Made by a program: the position numbers and the translations under genes. Below are positions 1 to 6,581 of a stretch of 31,922 nucleotides of DNA, one piece after another. The stretch is from a virus. Position 1 is the first letter of the stretch, and each line of letters starts with the position of its first letter. The notes beneath the pieces were generated by a model. It worked only from the letters and a program-made list of their open reading frames with translations, had not been told where the DNA came from and searched no databases. The DNA lies in IMG/VR virus record IMGVR_UViG_3300009551_000587, positions 1 to 31,922 of that record. One strand, given 5' to 3'.

Positions 1-1
1 C

Positions 2-841
2 CACGCCTTCCACGCCGGCAACTTCGCCGACGTTTTCAAGCACGCCATCCTCGTCGGGCTGATCGACTCGCTCAAGGCCAAATCCACACCATTCTGCTAT
101 ATCGACACGCACGCCGGCGCGGGGCGCTATGATCTGCGCGACGAAGAAGCGCGCAAAACCGGCGAATTCGTCGACGGCGTGCAACGCCTGCTTGCCGCAC
201 CCCACCTACCCGACAGCCTTCGCCCCTACTTCGACCTGCTGCGCACGGCGAACGCGGCCGATACGGATGGCCATCTAAACGTCTATCCCGGATCGCCGCT
301 GATCGCCGGTCTCATACTGCGCGAGAACGACCGTCTGACGTTGTGCGAGGTGCAACAGGCCGAAACCAACTCGCTCAAGAAGCTATTTGCCGACGACAGA
401 CGCGTCGGCGTGCATCAGCGCGACGGCTACGTGGCGCTGCCGGGGCTGGTGCCGCCGAAGGAACGTCGCGGCCTGGTTCTGATCGACCCGCCGTTCGAGG
501 CACAGGATGCCGAGTTCCGCACGATCGAATCCGCGTTGGCGAGCGCCTACGCACGCTGGCCGACGGGCATCTACGCCATTTGGTACCCGATCAAGTTGCC
601 CCGGCAGATCCTGCCGTTTCATCGCTGGTTCGCCGCTCACGGCATCAAAAAGACTCTCGCCGCCGATCTGATGATTGACGCCGACGATTCGCCGCTGCGC
701 CTCAACGGCTGCGGCATGGTCATCGTCAACGCGCCCTGGCAGTTCGATCGCTGGCTGGCGCAATTGCTGCCCGATCTTATGCGCCTGCTCGCACGCAATC
801 CGCGCGCCGAGCAGCGCGTGGCGTGGCTGACGCGGGAATAG
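2..841 (+). CDS. rlmJ: 23S rRNA (adenine-N6)-methyltransferase RlmJ, 5'-truncated
   Basis: The reading frame is open from the window edge and starts with HAFHAGNFADVFKH. This matches the conserved N-terminus of RlmJ, so only a few residues (family start near M-x-Y-R) are missing. RlmJ methylates A2030 of 23S rRNA with S-adenosylmethionine as donor, in the cytoplasm. Visible motifs are the SAM-site region DTHAGAGRYDL and the catalytic DPPF (family DPPY) in LIDPPFEAQDAE. About 279 residues are present, which is normal for the family. This is a host housekeeping gene and marks chromosomal DNA left of the prophage. The upstream start lies outside the window. Identification is by recognised motifs, not by a search. 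Confidence 0.93.
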   Translation, partial: HAFHAGNFADVFKHAILVGLIDSLKAKSTPFCYIDTHAGAGRYDLRDEEARKTGEFVDGVQRLLAAPHLPDSLRPYFDLLRTANAADTDGHLNVYPGSPLIAGLILRENDRLTLCEVQQAETNSLKKLFADDRRVGVHQRDGYVALPGLVPPKERRGLVLIDPPFEAQDAEFRTIESALASAYARWPTGIYAIWYPIKLPRQILPFHRWFAAHGIKKTLAADLMIDADDSPLRLNGCGMVIVNAPWQFDRWLAQLLPDLMRLLARNPRAEQRVAWLTRE

Positions 842-997
842 CCTGGGTCCGTTAGGAAGACCAGTTTCGATCGAAAGGGCTGGCCGGATTGGCGTTTCAC
901 CACTCGCGAGAGAGCGAAAAATCACGCCAAATCGGGCTGCGCGCGCCCAATTTATCTGGTCCAACCGAGAGAACACCGCTTCCGATCGCCCAAACTA

Positions 998-1026
998 TTG
1001 ACTGAAATCCGCACGTCGGAGAAAAT
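998..1026 (+). promoter_or_regulatory. Sigma70-like promoter of tRNA-Asn
   Basis: TTGACT (998-1003) and GAAAAT (1021-1026) are separated by 17 bp. The -10 box is followed by a GC-rich GACGGGC discriminator, typical of stable-RNA promoters under stringent control. Transcription would start about 14 nt before the mature tRNA. The rest of the 842-1046 gap shows no convincing ORF. Confidence 0.6.
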
Positions 1027-1046
1027 GACGGGCTCGCTAAAGCGAT

Positions 1047-1122
<76 letters not shown>

Positions 1123-1130
1123 GTAACGAT

Positions 1131-1164
1131 AAGGCCCGCAGCGTTTTTTCGCCTGCGGGCCTTT
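1131..1164 (+). terminator. Hairpin after tRNA-Asn, probable terminator
   Basis: AAGGCCCGCAG (1131-1141) pairs perfectly with CTGCGGGCCTT (1153-1163). Two more CG pairs lie inside, around a TTTTTT loop. The stem ends in TTTG, so the U tract is short. The position fits termination of the tRNA transcript and shields the prophage end from host transcription. Confidence 0.6.
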
Positions 1165-1205
1165 GTCCATTATTCACGGCACTGTCCATTATCGCAGCAA
1201 GCGAG

Positions 1206-1490
1206 ATGGCGCCACGCTACTCTGCACACATGCGTGGCGACAAACCAGCCATCGAGCAGTTGACGATCGAAACCAGCGGAACCAATCCTGGCTGGTCAGC
1301 CAAGCTAGACGGAAAAGAATTCGCCAAGTTCAGCGGATGCCCCGGCGGCATCGCTGTGCGATGGCTCTGGCTAGACTGGCCAGAACCTCACTGGAATACC
1401 GTCCATGCGGATTTCGATACCGCAGTGGAATATATCCGGCTCTGGGTCACCGGCCTGGATATCGTTCCCTGGGATGATTCAGTGCCCTGA
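1206..1490 (+). CDS. Hypothetical Trp-rich protein at the prophage left end
   Basis: I do not recognise this 94-residue protein. It is rich in Trp (GWSAKLDGKEF, RWLWLDWPEPHW, RLWVTGLD) and reads like a small soluble alpha/beta protein, with no signal peptide or membrane segment. The ATG at 1206 is chosen; ATG 1230 is an alternative, and neither has a strong ribosome binding site. It converges on the minus-strand secreted-protein gene, with the two stops overlapping by about 12 nt, which suggests both are real. It reads against the phage late genes and sits beside the tRNA, so it could be a lysogen-expressed accessory (moron) gene or host-derived. No promoter is evident apart from read-through past the tRNA hairpin. 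Confidence 0.5.
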   Translation: MAPRYSAHMRGDKPAIEQLTIETSGTNPGWSAKLDGKEFAKFSGCPGGIAVRWLWLDWPEPHWNTVHADFDTAVEYIRLWVTGLDIVPWDDSVP

Positions 1491-2258
1491 CGTGTAGAGC
1501 GTATAGCTCAGAGTCGATGAGGCACACGAATTCGCCGGGCCCTTGAAGCATAGATTGTTGCCCAGCGAGTCGACGTCAGCGATGTTCACGTAGTAGGTCA
1601 CGCCCTGCTGCACCTGACAGACCGAACCGGCGACCGTACTGACGTAGAGGCTGTTATTGCTTCCGCGAGTGAGAACGCAGATCGCGCCAGTCGCGTCCCT
1701 CGTCAGCGCGCCAGGAACCGTGCTTAGCGAGATCGTGCCGCCATCCCCGTAGGATGAATTGGCCACGAGCTGGATTGCACCAGTTTTGTTTGGCGTGAAC
1801 GCCAAGGCCAGATACCACCCCGAGTTTATCGTGAAGGTTGGCGAATATCCTGCGTAAGAGTACGCCGGCCAAGATCCACCGAGCGCCTTTGCGAGATCGG
1901 AACCATCACCGCTTCCGCTGATGCCGTTCGGCCAGAAGATCATGGATGCCGAGCACTGGCGCCTCAAGAACTTGCCACCGATAGAACTGGAGAGCTGGCT
2001 CGAATCGCATGACGCATTCGGCGGTATCACGCATTGATTGGTGGCTGGATTGAGTACAGCCGGCGGCGTGCAGGTAGGTGGCGGCGGTGGCTGTGTCGAG
2101 CCATTGCAATCGAGGATGACGCAAGATGGCGCGTTTGCGACGGCGCCAACATAGGCACAGGCGCTGGTCACTGCACACACAGAGTCTGCCTGAACGTGAG
2201 CAGTCGCAAACAAGAGCGAAAAAATCAGATAGGCGCAGATCGATTTTAAGAGATTCAT
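1479..2258 (-). CDS. Secreted Cys-rich protein with Pro-rich linker, function unknown
   Basis: The 259-residue protein starts with a clear Sec signal peptide: a Lys, a hydrophobic core ICAYLIFSLLFATA, and likely cleavage after HVQA near residue 24. A short Cys-rich segment follows, then a polyproline linker (STQPPPPPTCTPP), then a larger Gly/Ser/Thr-rich domain that looks beta-structured, with further cysteines towards the end. The ATG at 2258 is chosen because it overlaps the Rz stop as ATGA; a longer frame upstream lacks that support. A Sec signal is unusual for a virion part, so the mature protein probably acts in the host periplasm or surface. It is the last gene of the lysis cassette. 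I do not recognise the family; it could be a lysogenic conversion factor or a lysis accessory. Confidence 0.75.
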   Translation of the reverse strand: MNLLKSICAYLIFSLLFATAHVQADSVCAVTSACAYVGAVANAPSCVILDCNGSTQPPPPPTCTPPAVLNPATNQCVIPPNASCDSSQLSSSIGGKFLRRQCSASMIFWPNGISGSGDGSDLAKALGGSWPAYSYAGYSPTFTINSGWYLALAFTPNKTGAIQLVANSSYGDGGTISLSTVPGALTRDATGAICVLTRGSNNSLYVSTVAGSVCQVQQGVTYYVNIADVDSLGNNLCFKGPANSCASSTLSYTLYTSGH

Positions 2259-2755
2259 TTCGGCGCACTCGCTTTGGTTAGAATGGATGTTGTGGCTGCT
2301 GCCCACTGTTGCCATGCCCGGTCTTTGGCGTCACAGGCTGCTGCCGCTGCAATAATTCGGCTCGCACTTTCTGCTCTGTCTCTGGTGGCTGCATTAAGCT
2401 TGCCGGCGGTTGTGGCGGCTTCGGACATTCGATCGGCCTCGCAACCGGCCCAACGGTTTTGCAGCCGCAGAGAACCGTCAAGAAGATCATCGACAGTCTT
2501 TTGAGATTCGTTTTCAGCATCTTTCTTCCCCTTTTCATAGGATTCGGCCGCCGCATTTGCGGCCAATGCCAACTCGTACTCATGCATGCGAGCAGTCCGC
2601 TGCGCGTTTTCTTCGGCCTTTCTATCGGCGGCTAGATGCGACTCATACTTTGCATCTGCTTTGCTGCTCGCGTAGTCGTAACCAAAGTACGCACCCACCA
2701 GTAATCCGGTGAGTGCGAGGAACAGCGCGACAAGTGCCTTTTCGGAGAGAGTCAT
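2255..2755 (-). CDS. Rz: Rz-like inner-membrane spanin
   Basis: This 166-residue protein has one N-terminal membrane segment (ALVALFLALTGLLVGAYFGY, about residues 8-27). A long Ala/Glu/Lys-rich periplasmic helix with coiled-coil character follows. This is the i-spanin plan: with its outer-membrane partner it joins inner and outer membranes in the last step of lysis. The strongest evidence is a lipoprotein ORF in another frame, fully nested within it (2278-2520), as for lambda Rz/Rz1. It starts 2 nt after the Ig-like gene stop, and its stop overlaps the secreted-protein start. The sequence itself is not diagnostic; the call rests on topology and nesting. Confidence 0.87.
   Translation of the reverse strand: MTLSEKALVALFLALTGLLVGAYFGYDYASSKADAKYESHLAADRKAEENAQRTARMHEYELALAANAAAESYEKGKKDAENESQKTVDDLLDGSLRLQNRWAGCEADRMSEAATTAGKLNAATRDRAESASRIIAAAAACDAKDRAWQQWAAATTSILTKASAPK
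2278..2520 (-). CDS. Rz1: Rz1-like outer-membrane lipoprotein spanin (nested in Rz)
   Basis: The 80-residue protein lies wholly inside Rz in another frame. It has a basic N-terminus (MLKTNLKR), a hydrophobic stretch (MIFLTVL) and a lipobox L-C-G-C ending at Cys20. A Pro-rich mature part (ECPKPPQPPASLMQPPE) follows, the hallmark of Rz1 o-spanins. The start at 2520 has AAGGGGA upstream; an in-frame ATG at 2538 is an alternative. The lipoylated protein would sit in the outer membrane and bind Rz through its C-terminus. Confidence 0.85.
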   Translation of the reverse strand: MLKTNLKRLSMIFLTVLCGCKTVGPVARPIECPKPPQPPASLMQPPETEQKVRAELLQRQQPVTPKTGHGNSGQQPQHPF

Positions 2756-2757
2756 AC

Positions 2758-3063
2758 CTAGGCTTGCTGATCACCGAATGCGACCGACAGCACGAAGCCA
2801 GTGACGGCTACGGCCACGGTGATAACGCCGGTTACGGTAGACGTGAAGCCCTTCCATGTCGCTGTCGCTGTGAAATTCGCCGTACCAGCCGCCACGCTAG
2901 CAAAGTTGCCGCTGATATCGTCGCTAGGCGTAAAGGTGACAACGGCCGGGTTGTCGATCACAACGGTGACTGGCGCATCGAACTTCGTGACTGGCGCGCC
3001 GTTGCTGTCGATGCCGCTGAAAGTGGCAAGACGGAATTTGCCGATATCGATTGCAGTGTCCAT
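2758..3063 (-). CDS. Small Ig-like (BIG2-type) domain protein
   Basis: The 101-residue protein is nearly one Ig-like domain. It has alternating beta-strand patterns and the BIG2-like run around VVTFTPSDD, ASVAAGTANFTATATW and VTGVITVAVA. There is no signal peptide. Such domains often decorate phage particles and may bind surface sugars. The start at 3063 has GAGGAT just upstream. Its place between small membrane genes and the spanins is odd for a structural gene, so it could be a late-made decoration protein inserted in the lysis cassette. The fold call is by pattern only. Confidence 0.7.
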   Translation of the reverse strand: MDTAIDIGKFRLATFSGIDSNGAPVTKFDAPVTVVIDNPAVVTFTPSDDISGNFASVAAGTANFTATATWKGFTSTVTGVITVAVAVTGFVLSVAFGDQQA

Positions 3064-3072
3064 AGAAGATCC

Positions 3073-3243
3073 TCAAGATGTGGGTAAGGATTGCTGAGCG
3101 CCAAAGGCGACGCGCAGCGTGAACCGCGGTTGCGGATGGAAAATACGGCGTAGCAGCAGACGCGATAGCTTGAGCGCGAGGCACAAGGTGATGACGCCGT
3201 AAAAAGCGATGAACGAGAGTGCGAAAAGCTCTATGCCGTTCAT
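3073..3243 (-). CDS. 56-residue single-pass membrane protein, holin candidate
   Basis: MNGIELFALSFIAFYGVITL is followed by a second hydrophobic stretch and an Arg-rich tail (KLSRLLLRRIF). The start ATG (3243-3241) overlaps the stop of the preceding 33-residue ORF as ATGA, which decides the start. The topology suggests one long or two short membrane helices with a cytoplasmic basic end. It directly follows the SAR-endolysin unit, so it could be a holin, pinholin or antiholin. No family is recognised. Confidence 0.6.
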   Translation of the reverse strand: MNGIELFALSFIAFYGVITLCLALKLSRLLLRRIFHPQPRFTLRVAFGAQQSLPTS

Positions 3244-3341
3244 GTATGCCGGTGCCAGTCGGGTAAGTTCTTCGACAGGTCGCGATTGCAACCGAGCCAA
3301 TAGCCGGCAGCCACGCCGAGCAGGATTCCGAAGATGATCAT
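3240..3341 (-). CDS. 33-residue membrane peptide between endolysin and the next membrane gene
   Basis: The ORF encodes MIIFGILLGVAAGYWLGCNR plus a short polar tail (33 residues): one glycine-rich membrane helix. Its ATG overlaps the endolysin stop (ATGA) and its own stop overlaps the start of the 56-residue gene (ATGA). Both junctions support true translation despite the tiny size. It is a plausible holin/pinholin component or a membrane regulator of lysis timing. Confidence 0.55.
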   Translation of the reverse strand: MIIFGILLGVAAGYWLGCNRDLSKNLPDWHRHT

Positions 3342-3820
3342 GTCGATGTTCCCAAGCAAAGCGCGGTTTCGGCCGCGCGCCGTTTCACGAGGCCGGGCAA
3401 CTGAATCGACTGCCCAAATTTCGTCGCATATGTCCAACGATTTAGCTGTGCGCACCATTCTTCTGGTGCCGCACCCGTATTCGCCAATCGCGCAAGTGTT
3501 GAGCGACATAGGGCCGGCACGCCGACGTTATAGGCGAAACTGACTAGGGCTGCGGCTTGGTTCGGGGTAAGGTCGATCTGAACGCATTGCAGGACACCCT
3601 GCATTGCCATACGGAGGTCGCCATTGAGCAATGCTGCGCATTCGGAATCGGTCGCAGTTCGTTCTGCAGTCACGTCACCGCCAGTATGGCCGTAGCATAT
3701 CGTTGGGATACCCACAGGATCGGCGTATGTGCGCGGCACCATTCCTTCATAGTAGGACACGCATGGAGTTGCCAGTGCGAGGCATGCAGCAATACCGGCA
3801 CCAATAATGCGGCCTTTCAT
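3338..3820 (-). CDS. SAR-type endolysin, GH24 lysozyme
   Basis: This 160-residue muramidase cleaves the MurNAc-GlcNAc bond of peptidoglycan. The GH24 catalytic triad is in its normal spacing: Glu25 in YYEG, Asp34 in YADPVG and Thr40 in IPT, followed by ICYGHTGG. The N-terminus (IIGAGIAACLALATP) is a weakly hydrophobic Gly/Ala-rich helix directly before the catalytic Glu. This is the arrangement of signal-anchor-release endolysins such as R21, which reach the periplasm by the Sec pathway and are activated on release from the membrane. Both ends overlap neighbours as ATGA. A pinholin-type partner is expected among the adjacent small membrane genes. Confidence 0.93.
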   Translation of the reverse strand: MKGRIIGAGIAACLALATPCVSYYEGMVPRTYADPVGIPTICYGHTGGDVTAERTATDSECAALLNGDLRMAMQGVLQCVQIDLTPNQAAALVSFAYNVGVPALCRSTLARLANTGAAPEEWCAQLNRWTYATKFGQSIQLPGLVKRRAAETALCLGTST

Positions 3821-4185
3821 GGACGGCGCCCTTTGATTGCAGCACTCGTTTCGATCAGCAATACACGGCGATCGATATTGTCTATTTTCGTGTCCTGCGC
3901 GCTATTCGTTTTCTCAAGCTGGCTGAGGCGAGAATTCACCGTTTCGAAGTCCTTGCGTGCCATATCTGAGCGATATGCACCACTCAACTGCACTCTCATT
4001 TCTGCGATGTCGCTCTTGACCACACCATTGGACTGGCTGATATCCCACAGTGTGCTGACTATCCATTTCCCGCCAGTAAGTACAGCGCCCGTCAAAATGG
4101 TGACGACGATCGATTGATAGCGACGCTCACGCTGTACTTTTCGTTCCTTCTTTTCCTGCGAAGATTGCTGTACTTCGTCATCCAT
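3817..4185 (-). CDS. Single-pass membrane protein with coiled coil, holin/antiholin candidate
   Basis: The 122-residue protein has a highly charged N-terminus (QEKKERKVQRERR), one membrane segment (QSIVVTILTGAVLTGG region, about 24-46), then a helical, heptad-like C-terminal half ending in basic residues. The ATG at 4185 is preferred because GGGGA lies 5 nt upstream; ATG 4191 would overlap the previous stop as ATGA, and a GTG at 4197 is also in frame. Its stop overlaps the endolysin start. This topology occurs in several phage lysis cassettes just before the endolysin, so a holin-related role is likely but not proven. Confidence 0.72.
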   Translation of the reverse strand: MDDEVQQSSQEKKERKVQRERRYQSIVVTILTGAVLTGGKWIVSTLWDISQSNGVVKSDIAEMRVQLSGAYRSDMARKDFETVNSRLSQLEKTNSAQDTKIDNIDRRVLLIETSAAIKGRRP

Positions 4186-4187
4186 AA

Positions 4188-4844
4188 TCATCCCCACGGC
4201 GAGAAGGTTGTGACGTTGCCAGGGTTAAGGTTGAACAACCCTGTCGTATTCAATGTGGACGACACGTTCGCGCCATTCGAATCAAGAGAGGTTGCGATAT
4301 AAAGGGAATACCCGGTGGTAAAAGTAAATGAGGGGCTGGTCCCAGAGTCAGGATTTCCGCCACCCATCCACCCCGTGCCGGCGGCTGTGGTTATCCATAA
4401 CTTTCCTGCGGAGAAATCAATCGCCACTTGCAGATAAGCGCTACTCGCAAGCGCAGTTGACGATGTGTAGGCTCCGACCGTAAATCCACTGGCGCCCGTC
4501 AGTGTTCGGTATGTGGCTTGCTCGGCTAGCCAGATGCCACCAGAGGCGCCACTGCTGATATACGTTAAATTGCTTTGCGTCGTGGCGGTGCTTAGTAGTC
4601 CCCAAATCCAATTACCGGAGGTATTTGCTCCAGCGCCGCATCGAAGTTCAGCAAGCCGTTTCCCCGAGTTTTTTGCGGTAGTCGTTCGTGTCGACCGCCA
4701 TACAGAGCCGCTGCTGGCTGTGGTCGCGACCAAATTGCCACTACTCAGCGCGATGGGAGAACCGACCCATGCGGGATCCCACGTTGCAGGCGCAGTGCTT
4801 GCGGCACCCATCATCATCATCTGCGTAGCGATCGGCGTACGCAT
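4188..4844 (-). CDS. SPRY-like domain protein, fibre-associated
   Basis: The 218-residue protein carries features of the SPRY/B30.2-like domain seen in phage fibre and decoration proteins: GNWIWGLLS, an SAGKLWI strand, then GTGWMGGGNPDSG followed by an FTFTTGYSLYIATSL strand. The start at 4844 is chosen because it overlaps the collagen-like gene stop as TGATG; a start 10 residues earlier is possible. The domain is expected to bind a ligand, for example a host surface sugar or another fibre protein. It is the third of three coupled genes (5644-6162, 4844-5644, 4188-4844) that probably build one fibre. The domain call is by pattern and not checked against profiles. Confidence 0.75.
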   Translation of the reverse strand: MRTPIATQMMMMGAASTAPATWDPAWVGSPIALSSGNLVATTASSGSVWRSTRTTTAKNSGKRLAELRCGAGANTSGNWIWGLLSTATTQSNLTYISSGASGGIWLAEQATYRTLTGASGFTVGAYTSSTALASSAYLQVAIDFSAGKLWITTAAGTGWMGGGNPDSGTSPSFTFTTGYSLYIATSLDSNGANVSSTLNTTGLFNLNPGNVTTFSPWG

Positions 4845-5644
4845 CAGCCACCAGCCCGCATGCAGTATTCCCAACGCGTCCCGTTGTCGACGGTGGTGGC
4901 GGCAATGTCTGTGTAAGCATTCGCAGCAGACTGCACTGCCGTGTCCGAGCCTGCAATGGCTTTGAATGCCGATGGCAGTGCCACCGTTCTGCTTCCCGTG
5001 GCGTCTTGCTGCATGCGGATGAAGATTGCCTGTCCGTTACCGCTTCCGGGCAAGTTTGAGAACGTGATCGAAGTGACGTTTGCAGTAAGAGACAGGGAGA
5101 ACAGATCGCCCAGCGATAGATCGATATTCACAACACCCGAAGAAATCGAAAGTGCCGTGACAACCTTGGAAGCCGTGGCACCGGTGGCGCCCGTGGCGCC
5201 AGTCGCGCCAGTTGACCCCGTTGCGCCTGTCGCGCCGGTTGCCCCAGTCGGACCCGTGGCGCCAATGACGCCCATTTGCAATGAGCCGCTACCGCTGATT
5301 ACCTTCCATCCAGCTACATCCGTCCAAAACAAGGTGTAGCCTGATGGAATTGCTAACGTGACGAGGTTGTAGATCGTGCCATTGTTGTTGTAGCGAACCG
5401 TCACCGTGGCACTCGCGGTATCGGCGTTGAAGATGTTGAATGTCGTGATCTTTCGCTGCGTGCTGGCAGCCGGCGCCGCGACAGCCGTAACTGCTGTTGC
5501 TCCGTTCGTCGAAACTACCGTCTCCGCAGGGGCATAGCTCGTGGCAGTGATGTCCGTCCATGCAGTCGCGCACTTCAACTGAGTGGTCGCAACTGAGCCA
5601 GCGAGGACGACCTCCAGCGAGCGCGTAGTGGCGTCGAGGATCAT
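4844..5644 (-). CDS. Tail fibre protein with collagen-like GXY repeat
   Basis: The 266-residue protein has an N-terminal beta domain (1-120). Eleven uninterrupted Gly-X-Y triplets follow (about residues 125-157; mostly GAT, with GVI, GPT and GST), then a C-terminal beta domain. Collagen-like stalks trimerise and act as rigid spacers in phage fibres. The start at 5644 overlaps the upstream stop as TGATG, and its stop overlaps the next start the same way, so the three fibre genes are translated in step. The C-terminal part is likely the receptor-facing or partner-binding end. Confidence 0.85.
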   Translation of the reverse strand: MILDATTRSLEVVLAGSVATTQLKCATAWTDITATSYAPAETVVSTNGATAVTAVAAPAASTQRKITTFNIFNADTASATVTVRYNNNGTIYNLVTLAIPSGYTLFWTDVAGWKVISGSGSLQMGVIGATGPTGATGATGATGSTGATGATGATGATASKVVTALSISSGVVNIDLSLGDLFSLSLTANVTSITFSNLPGSGNGQAIFIRMQQDATGSRTVALPSAFKAIAGSDTAVQSAANAYTDIAATTVDNGTRWEYCMRAGG

Positions 5645-6162
5645 CAGTACGCCCTCAGCACTGCGATGGCACGCACAGCGCTTAAGGATGTCGTGCTGAT
5701 CGCTATGGGCGATACGCCAGTAACTCGACCCTCTGCGTCAACGGAGAATTGGGGGATATGTGAGGCATCCCCATAGGAGCCAGCCGTTACCCCGTTCGGC
5801 TTGAGCGTCGCCGAAATAGCTGGCGTCGTTGAGTTATAGGTGAAATGGATGTCGGTGCTATCGGAAAAAATGGAGCCCACGGCATCCTCTGCCCGCTTTG
5901 CCGTGAAATAGAGGTTGCCGCCCTCGATCACATCGTCCGTTGTCAGGTGTGATGGTGGCCCTCCACCTCCTCCCTGGATGATCGTGGTGTTCCCAGCCAC
6001 CGTTTTTGTGGTCACCGGGACGTAGATGTTGAGTATTTCTCGAGGGTCGAGAACTCGACCTTGATACGTTAAATTGACGCCCAGCTCAGCACCGGCCGCA
6101 TCCGTATCTATCGTGACGTAGCTTGCGGGTTTGCCGAAGATGGGGACGCGTGCACGGGCCAT
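5644..6162 (-). CDS. Tail fibre base/adaptor protein
   Basis: This 172-residue protein has an N-terminal domain suited to particle attachment and a Gly-rich hinge (IIQGGGGGPP). A fibre-like region follows with NLYFTAKRAEDAVG and SHIPQFSVDAEGRVTG, motifs common in repeated beta-helical phage fibres. It is the first gene of the fibre unit. No Shine-Dalgarno stands out at the ATG (6162). Instead the start lies in an inverted repeat (6159-6178), and the repeated element GACCCTTGACCAT ends 26 nt upstream. Both suggest special control of the fibre unit. Confidence 0.78.
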   Translation of the reverse strand: MARARVPIFGKPASYVTIDTDAAGAELGVNLTYQGRVLDPREILNIYVPVTTKTVAGNTTIIQGGGGGPPSHLTTDDVIEGGNLYFTAKRAEDAVGSIFSDSTDIHFTYNSTTPAISATLKPNGVTAGSYGDASHIPQFSVDAEGRVTGVSPIAISTTSLSAVRAIAVLRAY

Positions 6163-6178
6163 TCCAGAATTGGAATGG
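6159..6178 (-). promoter_or_regulatory. Inverted repeat over the fibre gene start codon
   Basis: On the minus strand CCATTCC and GGAATGG form a perfect 7-bp stem around the loop AATTCT. The 3' arm contains both the only SD-like bases (GGA) and the ATG of the fibre base gene, so folding would hide the start. Confidence 0.45.
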
Positions 6179-6188
6179 AACCAGGGAA

Positions 6189-6201
6189 ATGGTCAAGGGT
6201 C
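6189..6201 (-). promoter_or_regulatory. Repeated element, copy a (before the fibre genes)
   Basis: The minus strand reads GACCCTTGACCAT, followed by exactly 26 nt and the ATG at 6162. It is one of four copies at unit boundaries (see 11973, 20014 and 25401). Here the base before GACCC makes CGA where copies b and d have a TGA stop. TTGACC resembles a -35 box, but no -10 is seen 17 nt downstream (CCAATT). Confidence 0.6.
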
Positions 6202-6224
6202 GAAAACCGGAGTATGATTTTCGA

Positions 6225-6581
6225 ATGCCGAAAGTCCCCAAATTTCGCACCTACGTCTGGAATGCGATCATGTATTGGGGCGTGCTCGTCGCTGGACGGG
6301 CTGCCGCAAATCACATGCAGATAACCTGGGAAAGTGTCGCGGTTATATCAGGGATTTTCGGTGGTATCGCCGCCTGCGTTTGGTGCGTTCTTTTCCTTCT
6401 CAGCCGTTATGGCGGCGAGTTGGGCCGCAAGCTGCTTACTCCGATTGGACCCGGAGCCGAGGGTCCGAAGTTGGAGCAAAATATTTCTTCCCTCGGGATC
6501 GACCATCGCAGCGGCAAGTTGCTTATTGGTCATGATTCCAGCCAATTTGCTGGCGCCAAGGGCGGCCAGTCCGGTCACTGA
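6225..6581 (+). CDS. Possible plus-strand membrane protein antisense to an ejection gene (doubtful)
   Basis: A 118-residue frame begins MPKVPKFRTYVWNAIMYWGV and has a second hydrophobic segment (VISGIFGGIAACVWCVLFLL) followed by SRYGGELGRK, a plausible two-pass topology. Its first 120 nt lie in a stretch with no minus-strand gene (6203-6347). The rest is antisense to the end of the 688-residue virion protein, whose codons there could create hydrophobic antisense residues by chance. No strong ribosome binding site is seen. It is kept only because the gap is otherwise unexplained. Confidence 0.25.
   Translation: MPKVPKFRTYVWNAIMYWGVLVAGRAAANHMQITWESVAVISGIFGGIAACVWCVLFLLSRYGGELGRKLLTPIGPGAEGPKLEQNISSLGIDHRSGKLLIGHDSSQFAGAKGGQSGH

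Noticed and set aside
4941-5339. Plus-strand ORF with PVAPVAPVAP repeats
   Set aside because: It is the antisense translation of the collagen-like GAT repeats.
6189-6224. ATGGTCAAGGGT as a start of plus-strand genes (MVKG)
   Set aside because: All four copies begin with ATG on the plus strand, but the frames that follow differ and end soon or run antisense, so the shared sequence reflects a minus-strand element.
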